64,000 nucleotides of DNA from JAKLQR01 sp963753165 (lineage in GTDB: Bacteria; Nitrospirota; Thermodesulfovibrionia; Thermodesulfovibrionales; SM23-35), in NCBI GenBank assembly GCA_963753165.1, contig CAVWBP010000017.1:62001-126000 (forward strand), in the 5' to 3' direction. The translations under genes were made by a program, and so were the position numbers. Positions 45,657 to 53,672 of the stretch are shown here, piece after piece; positions within the stretch are counted from its first letter, which is position 1, and every line of letters begins with the position of its first letter. The notes below the pieces were generated by a model. It had not been told where the DNA came from. It did not search any database and worked only from the letters and a program-made list of their open reading frames with translations.

Positions 45657-46127
45657 ATGAAGAGAATGATTGCTTCTCCATGGTCGTACAGGATTGTCCG
45701 TTTCATTATCGGAGCGATATTCATCTATGCAGGCTCAGTGAAACTCATTGATCCGAAAACGTTTGCACATTCAATATCGACCTATGGGCTTGTTCCGGAA
45801 ATTCTTCTCGCGCCGGTAGCAATCGGTCTTCCCGCACTTGAAGTCCTTGCAGGAATCGGCCTTATATTCAATATCCGGGGCAGCCTCACGGTGATTTTCA
45901 GCATGCTCGTCATGTTTGTCGTCGTCCTCTGGTACGGCATTCTTAAGGATATGAACATAGACTGCGGATGTTTCACTCCTGAAGAAATTTTCGAGCAGAA
46001 CAGCCTGCAAAAAGCTTTGTACCGCGATCTGGTCATGATTGGAGCTGTCCTCTATATGTATCTTTATCGGTATACACAGTCACAGCGAAGATTAAGCCAT
46101 AGTTCATGGCTCTTAAAAATACTCTAA
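45657..46127 (+). CDS. MauE/DoxX-family membrane protein
   Basis: 156-aa protein with four transmembrane helices (FIIGAIFIYAGSVKLIDP; VLAGIGLIFNI; VIFSMLVMFVVVLWYGI) and the DCGCF redox motif after helix 3, as in MauE-like electron-transfer or disulfide-handling proteins. The start is uncertain: ATG 45657 or 45666 fits; longer forms are open. A rhodanese with signal peptide follows 16 nt later and is likely its functional partner in periplasmic sulfur or thiol chemistry. Confidence 0.75.
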   Translation: MKRMIASPWSYRIVRFIIGAIFIYAGSVKLIDPKTFAHSISTYGLVPEILLAPVAIGLPALEVLAGIGLIFNIRGSLTVIFSMLVMFVVVLWYGILKDMNIDCGCFTPEEIFEQNSLQKALYRDLVMIGAVLYMYLYRYTQSQRRLSHSSWLLKIL

Positions 46128-46143
46128 GGAGGTAGTACCTGTT

Positions 46144-46656
46144 ATGTTGAAATTCAGGGTTATTCTTATGTTACTCGTCACCAGTATCTTTCTTGCGACA
46201 ACTGCGGTGAATAGTCATGCGTTATGGGGTACAAAAGAACTGGATACGGAAAAATCCGCGGTGAAACTGTCAAGGGAAGTGACACGCGGAGGATATGATA
46301 TCGTTTCGACCGAAGAATTAAAAAAGTGGAGTGATGAGAAAAAAAGCATGCTCATTATCGATACTATGCCGTATGAAGACAGTTACAAGAAGGAACATGT
46401 GCCGGGCGCAGTACAGTTCGAATTCCCTATACCGGAAGTCACCTCGCTTGATGACAAGACCAAAGAAGCATTCCTCAAAATGCTTGGTCCGGATAAAGAC
46501 CGTACCATAGTCGTTTACTGCGGGTTTGTGAAATGTACACGCAGTCATAATGGCGCAATGTGGGCAGTGAAACTCGGATACAAGAATGTCTACCGCTATC
46601 CTGGCGGGATAAAAGCATGGAAAGAGGCCGATTATCCGGTAGACAAAGCAAAATAA
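46144..46656 (+). CDS. Periplasmic rhodanese-domain protein
   Basis: 170 aa with a signal peptide (MLKFRVILMLLVTSIFLATT...) and a single rhodanese domain; the active-site loop is CGFVKCTRSH with the cysteine near residue 121 and a second cysteine five positions later. It may transfer sulfane sulfur or act in thiol redox with the adjacent MauE/DoxX protein. TAAGGAGG lies before the ATG. A strong terminator follows. Confidence 0.85.
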   Translation: MLKFRVILMLLVTSIFLATTAVNSHALWGTKELDTEKSAVKLSREVTRGGYDIVSTEELKKWSDEKKSMLIIDTMPYEDSYKKEHVPGAVQFEFPIPEVTSLDDKTKEAFLKMLGPDKDRTIVVYCGFVKCTRSHNGAMWAVKLGYKNVYRYPGGIKAWKEADYPVDKAK

Positions 46657-46679
46657 ACTCCTCCATTTCATTTAAAAAA

Positions 46680-46727
46680 CAGGCAGGGGGTGTTCACAGA
46701 AAGTGACCACCCCCTGCCTGTTTTTCC
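46680..46727 (+). terminator. Rho-independent terminator
   Basis: CAGGCAGGGGGTG (46680-46692) pairs with CACCCCCTGCCTG (46708-46720), followed by TTTTT. It closes the MauE/rhodanese operon. Confidence 0.92.
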
Positions 46728-46808
46728 CCCTCAAGAAACTTATACCAATTTATATTTTATCCTCCGTTTGCTACAATAAGAGCAGTCAAATTTCCTGACT
46801 TGAAAGAT

Positions 46809-47549
46809 ATGAAAAATCACATCAAGGCATTCCAGCTTTCCCTCCTTGTGCATATTCTGATTATCCTTTCTCTGCTCACCGTCAGCACTCGCCTGATGAT
46901 AAGAGAAACGGTCATGGTTGTTGACTTATCAACCCTGGATGTTCCGGAGAAAGGGACTCAGAACCACATGTATACTTCTTCAGAAAAAATACTCAGGAAC
47001 ACAGCGAACACCAGACAGGAAAATCTCATACAACCATCAAGGCCTGAACTGCCACTGCAAGGTATTCCACAAAAAACAGTCGTGGAATATACAAAATCGC
47101 CAAGCAGAGAAACACTGCCTGTAACTTCCCCGGAGGAAAAACCAGAGAATGGGTCGACCAGCAAACTGCCTCACTCTGCCGATTTCTCTGCATTCGCAAG
47201 CGGAGTTCTTCTCTCAGGGAATGATGAAGGGGAAAAATCAGCTTCACAGGATATACCGGTCCCCCCATATACGCTTTATGTTAAGAATAACTTTCTCTAT
47301 ATCCGTGATTTAATCCAGAAAAACATTACATATCCCATGTTTGCACGCCATATGGGCTGGCAGGGGAAAGTGACCGTTTCATTCCTCATTCTGAGTGACG
47401 GACGTATCAGTGACATCAAGGTCAAACAAAGCTCAGGGAAAGACATTCTCGACAAAAATGCAGTGGAAACAGTCAAGAGGGCCTCACCCTTCCCTCCTCC
47501 TCCGGTCAAGGCGGAGATTACTGTTCCGGTCGTTTACGCATTACATTGA
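46809..47549 (+). CDS. tonB: TonB-like energy transducer
   Basis: 246 aa. N-terminal membrane anchor (FQLSLLVHILIILSLLTVST), a Pro/Ser-rich periplasmic linker, and the TonB C-terminal domain with YPMFARHMGWQGKVTVSFLILSDG and NAVETVKRASPFPPPP. It would couple the proton motive force (via ExbB/ExbD, not in the window) to outer-membrane receptors. ATG 46809 is preferred over TTG 46800. Confidence 0.88.
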   Translation: MKNHIKAFQLSLLVHILIILSLLTVSTRLMIRETVMVVDLSTLDVPEKGTQNHMYTSSEKILRNTANTRQENLIQPSRPELPLQGIPQKTVVEYTKSPSRETLPVTSPEEKPENGSTSKLPHSADFSAFASGVLLSGNDEGEKSASQDIPVPPYTLYVKNNFLYIRDLIQKNITYPMFARHMGWQGKVTVSFLILSDGRISDIKVKQSSGKDILDKNAVETVKRASPFPPPPVKAEITVPVVYALH

Positions 47550-47608
47550 CCGGGAGAATTTCACTGATGAAGTCAGGCATTTCCTGTAAACTTCCCGTCG
47601 AGCCCTGA

Positions 47609-48136
47609 TCATACATATCTGATAATAAATACTGGCCGTATTTCTTGGGACTTATGACTAACCGGGCTAACTCTCAGGGTAGCAGTAAGTCTTTTAGGAA
47701 AGAGAAACAGTTCAATCGCATCGATGGGAGACGCTACAAAAACTTGTGCCGCGCAGAATGTCTTTCGTGAACAGCCCTCCCTGAGACATAGAACAATTCC
47801 GAGCTTTGCTGCTCTCAGCATCCGTGAATCATTGTTTCCATTTCCAAGCGCTGCGACTCTTTCAGCGCCAAGGCCCTTTACGTAATTTTCCTTCTGTGCC
47901 GTATGATCTTCACCTTCAAGTACATGAACTATGCAATTTATTCCCTGCAGTTCTTCCCTGGCGCTTCCGAATGTATCCGAGGTTAGTATATGAATCTTCA
48001 GGTGTTGCGCAAGTTCATTGAGTTTTTCCTTAACCCCATCCAGAATGATTCCATCCTCAGAGAGCGTCCCCGAAAAGTCAGTTACAAAATGCTCGAGTTC
48101 TAGGAGCCCATATCCCGGTATATCGATCACAAACAC
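47609..48136 (-). CDS. HAD-family hydrolase (P-type-ATPase-like)
   Basis: 175 aa. GTG 48136 is chosen because GGAGGTG lies 6 nt upstream. HAD-like features: VTDFSGTL (first motif carries D-x-S-G-T), ILTSD, and VAALGNGNNDSRML, resembling the P-domain of metal ATPases; several HAD proteins of this type are annotated as ATPase-P-like. The C-terminus (LFPKRLTATLR) matches that subgroup. Substrate unknown. Confidence 0.75.
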   Translation of the reverse strand: MFVIDIPGYGLLELEHFVTDFSGTLSEDGIILDGVKEKLNELAQHLKIHILTSDTFGSAREELQGINCIVHVLEGEDHTAQKENYVKGLGAERVAALGNGNNDSRMLRAAKLGIVLCLREGCSRKTFCAAQVFVASPIDAIELFLFPKRLTATLRVSPVSHKSQEIRPVFIIRYV

Positions 48137-48310
48137 AGCGAGCACCTCCATGTATTTCTCTACATTATACCCATAAATACAGATAAAGATAACCACGTCA
48201 ATTTTGTCATAGGTGAAAGAACCAGTGCGCTTTTGTATGATCGATATGCCCTGCTGTTCCGAGGATTCTGTAATGGTAACGCACGATTTTCTCGTAGAAG
48301 ATAAGTTTTT

Positions 48311-48405
48311 TGGAGAAGGGAAGTGGGAATCGAACCCACCATGAGTTTTTATCGACCCATGCACTGGTTTTGCAGACCAGGTGAGGCGCCAGCCCCCTAC
48401 CCCTC
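48311..48405 (-). tRNA. Unusual class II (long variable arm) tRNA-Cys (GCA)
   Basis: Reading the minus strand: acceptor GAGGGG pairs with CCCTTC, extended by U-U mismatch and A-U; D-stem GGGGC/GCCTC with a 4-nt loop TGGC; anticodon stem CTGGT/ACCAG, loop CTGCAAA, anticodon GCA (Cys); variable arm with a 7-bp stem CATGGGT/ACTCATG and 8-nt loop; T-arm GTGGG TTCGATT CCCAC; then T73 and an encoded CCA. T73 and GCA are Cys identity elements, while the long variable arm, extended acceptor and tight D-loop are features of tRNA-Sec. A bulged 8-bp acceptor is an alternative fold. Confidence 0.85.
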
Positions 48406-48739
48406 AGTTGAATTATTATATTTATTATATCAATATGTCTAATTGATAATAGCAATTACATATGAATAATTTATTCATTATATTAATGACATCGCATAAT
48501 TCTATGCGTATTTTCTGATACATAGTTATTATCTATTTTTATTATTGTTATTGAATATGTTTAAAATACAATATCAGAAACTGGGCAGCCTTAATTTAAA
48601 CAATAACTTTAAATGAGGTTATTATCTTAAAGGATTATAAGCAGATTTAGAGTGACATTGAGATAAACTAGGAAAGAAGAATGCTATTATGCAATAATTG
48701 ACTAGGCATCAATACTTTAAGATATATCAGGCATCTACT
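48406..48739. other. AT-rich divergent intergenic region
   Basis: About 330 nt, strongly AT-rich, between the unusual tRNA (minus strand) and the Fe-S/TVP38 fusion (plus strand). It probably contains both promoters, for example TATTAT and TATAAT-like boxes. No coding sequence or clear repeat. Confidence 0.5.
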
Positions 48740-50617
48740 ATGGAAGAGTCAACAGATATCCAGACAGAAAAAAAGAAGGTTATCGCCAAGGATTTCAGTC
48801 ATCTCAATGTACTCGAAAACCTCAAGGCTGAGCTTTCGGTCATTTCCGGAAAATGCATACAATGCAAGCTCTGTCAGAAAGAATGCGCGTTTCTCGGTAA
48901 ATACGGAAAACCAAAGGATATCTCCGATTCGTACGATCCCGGAAACACTGCACATCAGGGTATGCCGTTTGAATGCAGTCTCTGTCAGCTCTGCGCATCT
49001 GTCTGTCCGGTAAAGATCAACCCGGCACGCATGTTTCTTGCAATGAGACGTGAAACTGTAAGAAAAGGGAAAGGCGATTATCCTGAATACAGCGTCATCC
49101 TTGGATATGAAAAGCGTGGCGTCTCGAAACGGTATTCATACTATGCTCTTCCTGAGGGCTGTGACACTGTCTTCTTCCCCGGCTGCGCTCTCCCTGGTAC
49201 CCGTCCCGATAAGGTGCTGAAACTTTATGAACATCTGAAGAAAACTATACCTTCCCTTGGCATTGTGCTTGATTGTTGCACAAAGCCCTCGCATGACCTT
49301 GGAAGAGAGCGGTTCTTTCAGGCAATGTTCCAGGAGATGAAGGGGTATCTGACAAGAAATGGCATACGCACTGTCATTGTAGCCTGCCCAAACTGTTATA
49401 AGATTTTTCAACAATACGGGAGAGATGAACTTTCTGTTGTTACCGTTTATGAAGTTATGGCAGAAAAAGGTCTTCCTGAAGCCGGTGCCGTAACGGGCAG
49501 CATTACTGTTCATGACTCCTGCGGAGTAAGATTCGAAGAAAACATACATGAATCGGTACGGAACATCGTAAAGAAAAGAGGCTTGCGGGTCGATGAAATG
49601 AGACACAGCAGGAAAAAGACGCTCTGCTGCGGTGAAGGAGGATCAGTAGGTTTCCTGAATCCTGACCTATCTAAAAAATGGGGGTCCCTGAGAAAGACCG
49701 AAGCGGACGGGAGAAAAATGGTTGCATATTGTGCGGGATGCGTCAACCTCCTCAATTCTATCACCCCCACGAGCCATATTCTGGACCTTGTTTTTGAACC
49801 GGAAGCAGCCGTTGCAGGAAGAGTGAAGGTTTCCAAAGCTCCATTCACATATCTCAACCGTCTCAGGCTGAAAAAGCATTTTAAGAATACCCTCATTGCT
49901 CCAAAAACAAGGGAGAGAACCTTCCTTGAGGCTGAAGAAAAGAGGAAGGGACAATTGGTAAAACGTATAATCATCCTTCTCATCATTCTGTCTGCCATCC
50001 TTGCCGTACGGTTTACCGGTGCAATCCGGTACCTTGAACAGGACTCCCTCAGAGGCCTGATTCAGGGGTACGGTATACTGGCTCCGGTTGTCTATATGCT
50101 GGTATATACTGCGGCGCCTGCATTGTTTTTACCCGGCCTTCCCCTCACTATTGCAGGAGGCATCCTCTTCGGACCATTCTGGGGAGTTGTCTATACAATT
50201 ACAGGCGCCACTCTGGGCGCCTGTGTGGCTTTTCTTATATCACGATATGTCGCCAGAGAATGGTTAGCAAACAAATTCAGAAGCCCCAGATGGAGAAGGC
50301 TTGATGAAGGCGTTGAGAAGCACGGCTGGAAAATTGTTGCGTTTACACGCCTCATGCCAATATTTCCTTTTAATCTCCTGAACTATGCATTCGGACTTAC
50401 AAAGATAACATTTCTGCACTATGCCGTCACAACATTTTTCTTTATGCTGCCGGCCTGCATTGCTTTTATAGTCTTTTCGAGTTCTCTTCCGGACGTCTTG
50501 AAAGGGAATATATCCCCATATTTCCTTGCAGGGGTTGGTCTTATTGCGCTGGTTTCGCTATTACCTTATTTTTACAGACGTTACAAGACAAAAAAGGGCG
50601 AATCAGACCCTCTGTGA
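48740..50617 (+). CDS. HdrD/GlpC-type cysteine-rich oxidoreductase fused to a TVP38/TMEM64 membrane domain
   Basis: 625 aa from ATG 48740 (upstream TTG 48698 lacks support). N-terminal ferredoxin-type 4Fe-4S pairs (CIQCKLCQKEC; CSLCQLCASVCPVK), then two CCG domains (FFPGCALPG ... LDCCTKPSHDLG; VHDSCGVR ... TLCCGEGG ... CAGCVN), the non-cubane-cluster type found in HdrB/HdrD. From about residue 425 onward is a complete TVP38/TMEM64 (DedA-like) domain (PGLPLTIAGGILFGPFWGVVYTITGATLGA; FTRLMPIFPFNLLNYAFGL). The fusion would tether a heterodisulfide- or quinone-linked redox module to the membrane. Physiological partner unknown. Confidence 0.85.
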   Translation: MEESTDIQTEKKKVIAKDFSHLNVLENLKAELSVISGKCIQCKLCQKECAFLGKYGKPKDISDSYDPGNTAHQGMPFECSLCQLCASVCPVKINPARMFLAMRRETVRKGKGDYPEYSVILGYEKRGVSKRYSYYALPEGCDTVFFPGCALPGTRPDKVLKLYEHLKKTIPSLGIVLDCCTKPSHDLGRERFFQAMFQEMKGYLTRNGIRTVIVACPNCYKIFQQYGRDELSVVTVYEVMAEKGLPEAGAVTGSITVHDSCGVRFEENIHESVRNIVKKRGLRVDEMRHSRKKTLCCGEGGSVGFLNPDLSKKWGSLRKTEADGRKMVAYCAGCVNLLNSITPTSHILDLVFEPEAAVAGRVKVSKAPFTYLNRLRLKKHFKNTLIAPKTRERTFLEAEEKRKGQLVKRIIILLIILSAILAVRFTGAIRYLEQDSLRGLIQGYGILAPVVYMLVYTAAPALFLPGLPLTIAGGILFGPFWGVVYTITGATLGACVAFLISRYVAREWLANKFRSPRWRRLDEGVEKHGWKIVAFTRLMPIFPFNLLNYAFGLTKITFLHYAVTTFFFMLPACIAFIVFSSSLPDVLKGNISPYFLAGVGLIALVSLLPYFYRRYKTKKGESDPL

Positions 50618-51412
50618 AGTATGAGAAAGATACGATCGTATTTCATCTTCAGCAGTTTTGAATGCAAATTCATGATAATATTTTTTTAATGCCGCTTCGT
50701 CAAATATTACTTTTCCGTCTTTGTCCTGATAATTTTTACTTAACACACATGCAAGCTGTTCTTCTCCTTCTTTCCAGTTCTGGCCGAGAATATCCTCTAT
50801 TTCCCTGCCTGATTTCACGTTCCGGAGCGGCAGAAAAAGCTCTAAATTAAAAAATTTCAGAAATTCGCTATAGGCATCCAGGGCTACCCCTGTCTGGTTG
50901 ACTTTCACCTTGCCGTCGTGAGACTCCCGTTCACCTCCTATTACAATAGTACAATGCAGCATTTTTGCTAAAGGGATCCTGATGGCATGAAAATAGAGGT
51001 GGCATCCTAAACAAGGAGTAAAATATCCGTATTTTCTAAACAGTTCAGTAGCATATCTGCCGCAGAGTTTCCACCAGAACCGAGGAGAACCAAGCACAAT
51101 GATATCGAATACCCGAATGCCCTCTTTTACAAGCTTCTCCTTCATAAGTTCTGTCTTCCCGAAAGGAACGTTCCATTTGCCGTATTCCGTTCCGGTAAAC
51201 GCAATAGTCGGAACAACAGCTTTTATGTCTCTAATCCTGCAGGCCTTTATAACTGCCGCGACACTGTCTCTTCCGGCTATTTCTGCAATCGCAACATTCT
51301 CTGTGCTCTGTATCTCTGCTCTCGTTTCATCAGAAAACATCCAGTCGGGAAACTCTGTCACAAGCTCAGGTTTATTTGCCAGGATTTCTAAAAGTTCATG
51401 CTCTTTGTTCAT
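50603..51412 (-). CDS. PP-loop/adenine nucleotide alpha-hydrolase-like protein
   Basis: 269 aa. IAEIAGRDSVAAVIKA near residue 42 is a PP-loop-like nucleotide site with Ala-Gly-Arg in place of the usual Ser-Gly-Gly; CLGCHLYFHA near 135 gives a CxxC pair, and GGERESHDGKVKVNQTG is a conserved loop. This resembles ATP-pyrophosphatase enzymes that thiolate or amidate substrates, but I cannot name a characterised family. Its ATG overlaps the ApgM stop (ATGA), so both are made together. The 3' end overlaps the convergent fusion gene by 15 nt. Confidence 0.55.
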   Translation of the reverse strand: MNKEHELLEILANKPELVTEFPDWMFSDETRAEIQSTENVAIAEIAGRDSVAAVIKACRIRDIKAVVPTIAFTGTEYGKWNVPFGKTELMKEKLVKEGIRVFDIIVLGSPRFWWKLCGRYATELFRKYGYFTPCLGCHLYFHAIRIPLAKMLHCTIVIGGERESHDGKVKVNQTGVALDAYSEFLKFFNLELFLPLRNVKSGREIEDILGQNWKEGEEQLACVLSKNYQDKDGKVIFDEAALKKYYHEFAFKTAEDEIRSYLSHTSQRV

Positions 51413-52707
51413 AGGGTTAAAGGGGTATAATCTCCGGGATAATACGGCTGATCGACCGGGGTATCCATAAGCCCCTGGAGTTTTGACCTGTCGAGAAAAT
51501 TAAGGATTAGATACAGTAGTTCTTTCCCCTTTACGATACCGAGCGCTCCTTTCGCGCAGCTTATTTCATTGTAGTGAGTGACATCGTCTTTCCGGACATA
51601 TTTCCCGACCATTGTGAGCGGCACTGTCTCCCCGGTATGGATCATGGCACCGGAGCTTGCAGTAGAATGGTCAGCAGTAATGACCAGCAGGTTCTCCTTA
51701 TCCGGCGCGATTTCGTTGACTGCAACAGACATTGCACGATCAATCGCCTCGATTACCTCTTTTTTGTACCACGGGTTTTTTGTATGGCCTGCTTCATCCG
51801 GCATTTTTGTATGGACATGAATGAAATCATACTCATATGCATCTTTTGCAAGCCGGAGGCGATATTTGAGGTCTTCCTCAACGTTCCCTGTATCCTTGAC
51901 TTTTATGAGGTCCATCCCCAATTCATTGCAGAGCCCCCAGTATATCGGCCCGGATGAAATGGACAGACCCTTCATGCCCCACTTTTCCCTGAAAGGCATC
52001 AGGATTTTCTTCCTTCCTGCCCTCTGGGTAACCAGTGCATTGATCGGCAAAAGGTTTGCTGCGCTTCTCTGTTTGTTCATGGGATGATCCGAGAGACGGC
52101 GGTAGCACCATTTCAGGTATTCATTCATGGCAACAGCAGTTTTTTGAGAGGCTTTAGTTATCTTCTTCTGGTTTATCGGATAAACGGATATTACCGCTCT
52201 TCCTTCATATATCGGATCGGAGTCGGTTATTTTTTTAGAAACATTTCCTCTGAGGAGGAGAAATCCGAATATTCCCCTGGAATGGTAAAGATCAAAGGCA
52301 ATGCTCTCATATCTGAATGTTTTTATTGACTCCATAAATGAGACCGCATCCTCTTTCCCAATATTAGGACACCCATAGGCAAGAACAAGATTGTCCCCGC
52401 GTTCTTCAACAGAACATAAATGACAGAGGAGCGCTACATTTCTCTCTCCAACCGGCATGCCTGCCCCCATTGCTTCGATATACCCTCTTCCCGGGAACTC
52501 TTCTTTGTCATACCCGAAGATTAAAAAGTGCGCGGTCTCGCTCGACATGGGAACGCCCTGGTAAAAGCTGTGGTACAGTCCGTTCATCCCGATCGACGCA
52601 AGATAATCCATATGGGGAGTATATGCCGCATAAAGGGGAGTCCTCCCTTCAAAACAGTCCTGTCCCCTGTCCCCCAGACCATCCAGTATGACCAGAATAC
52701 ACCGCAT
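51409..52707 (-). CDS. apgM: Archaeal-type 2,3-bisphosphoglycerate-independent phosphoglycerate mutase (ApgM family)
   Basis: 432 aa alkaline-phosphatase superfamily enzyme. MRCILVILDGLGDR with the metal-binding Asp, the SSETAHFLIFGYD segment with the nucleophile Ser, HVHTKMPDEAGHTKNP and ITADHSTAS (metal-binding DHS). It would interconvert 3- and 2-phosphoglycerate; some members act on other phosphates (phosphonopyruvate decarboxylase-like annotation). Translationally coupled to the PP-loop protein, an unexpected pairing. Confidence 0.8.
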   Translation of the reverse strand: MRCILVILDGLGDRGQDCFEGRTPLYAAYTPHMDYLASIGMNGLYHSFYQGVPMSSETAHFLIFGYDKEEFPGRGYIEAMGAGMPVGERNVALLCHLCSVEERGDNLVLAYGCPNIGKEDAVSFMESIKTFRYESIAFDLYHSRGIFGFLLLRGNVSKKITDSDPIYEGRAVISVYPINQKKITKASQKTAVAMNEYLKWCYRRLSDHPMNKQRSAANLLPINALVTQRAGRKKILMPFREKWGMKGLSISSGPIYWGLCNELGMDLIKVKDTGNVEEDLKYRLRLAKDAYEYDFIHVHTKMPDEAGHTKNPWYKKEVIEAIDRAMSVAVNEIAPDKENLLVITADHSTASSGAMIHTGETVPLTMVGKYVRKDDVTHYNEISCAKGALGIVKGKELLYLILNFLDRSKLQGLMDTPVDQPYYPGDYTPLTL

Positions 52708-52787
52708 TTTTTATTTAACCATAAAGACATTCATTTTTATCATAGATATTTACTATATGCCCGGCGTTTTTTATATGCTTTCTCTAT

Positions 52788-52816
52788 TTGACAGGGAAAA
52801 ATCACAATTATATTAT
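52788..52816 (+). promoter_or_regulatory. Promoter of the PHP gene
   Basis: Perfect TTGACA (52788-52793), exactly 17 nt, TATTAT (52811-52816). The predicted +1 (about 52822-52823) falls on the ATG at 52822; no ribosome-binding site. Confidence 0.75.
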
Positions 52817-52821
52817 AAAGA

Positions 52822-53418
52822 ATGATTATCGATATGCATGTCCATACCCGTTTTTCGCCCTGCAGTGTTATGCGCATATCCCAACTATTGCAGAGTGCAA
52901 AAAAAATGGGACTGAACGGCGTGTGCATCACTGATCACGACACGACCGGCTCTTCATCTGCGCTTCGAAACATACAGGATGAATACGGGGTCTCTGTTAT
53001 TGTCGGGATAGAATATACCACCAAACAGGGAGACTTCCTCGTCTTTGGTCCTGTCGAATCTATCCTCAAAGGCTCCGATGCAGAGGGTCTCCTGCGCTGG
53101 ACTGAAAAAGAGGGCTGCATAGCTATTCCTGCCCATCCTTTCCGGAAAAGCCGGCCGGCAGATACGAGCATCCTCAAATCCTTCGGCATCATTGAATTGC
53201 TGAACGGAAGGAATCAACCGTCAGAAAACGAGGCATGCAGGATCTGGCTCGAACAACAGGGGAATGGAACACGAATAATCGGCGGAAGCGATGCACATAC
53301 AATAGAGGAACTAGGCCGCGCAGTAACTGTTTTCGAAAAGGATATTATTTCTTCGGAAGACTTGATCCGCGAACTCCGGTATGGTCGCTATTCTCCACGT
53401 TCCATGTATCGCCGGTAA
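52822..53418 (+). CDS. PHP-domain metal-dependent phosphoesterase
   Basis: 198 aa. PHP motifs in order: DMHVHTRFSPC (metal His pair), ITDHDT, GIEYTT, PAHPFR and GGSDAHT. Stand-alone PHP proteins of this length are usually phosphoesterases (for example AMP phosphatase or nucleoside 3',5'-bisphosphate phosphatase-like); the exact substrate is unknown. Strong promoter with the start codon at +1. Confidence 0.87.
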   Translation: MIIDMHVHTRFSPCSVMRISQLLQSAKKMGLNGVCITDHDTTGSSSALRNIQDEYGVSVIVGIEYTTKQGDFLVFGPVESILKGSDAEGLLRWTEKEGCIAIPAHPFRKSRPADTSILKSFGIIELLNGRNQPSENEACRIWLEQQGNGTRIIGGSDAHTIEELGRAVTVFEKDIISSEDLIRELRYGRYSPRSMYRR

Positions 53419-53507
53419 GGAAAAATCCACCTCTTAGTTTTTTTAATGATTTTTTCTTCTCTTCTCTGTAATTATTCAGTGAAGAGCAAAGAGTGAAGAG
53501 TTCAAAT

Positions 53508-53593
53508 CCCCTCCTTTATAAGGAGGGGTTGGGGAGGTTTGAATATTTTTCCAAAATACCCCACCAACCTCCCCTTATAAAGGGGAGGATTTT
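53508..53593. repeat. Dispersed double-hairpin repeat, family R2 copy 2
   Basis: CCCCTCCTTTATAAGGAGGGG, then TTGGGGAGGTTT, a spacer of about 25 nt, then ACCTCCCCTTATAAAGGGGAGG and ATTTTT. Same layout as the copy at 7747-7828. It lies between the PHP gene and mutS. (The two palindromes are each about 21 nt.). Confidence 0.8.
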
Positions 53594-53672
53594 TCCACCC
53601 GTAACTGAATGGTTTCTCTCCTTTCCTTTTTCGTATTGAACTTTCTCCGGAAGATAGTATTAAATATTCTGT

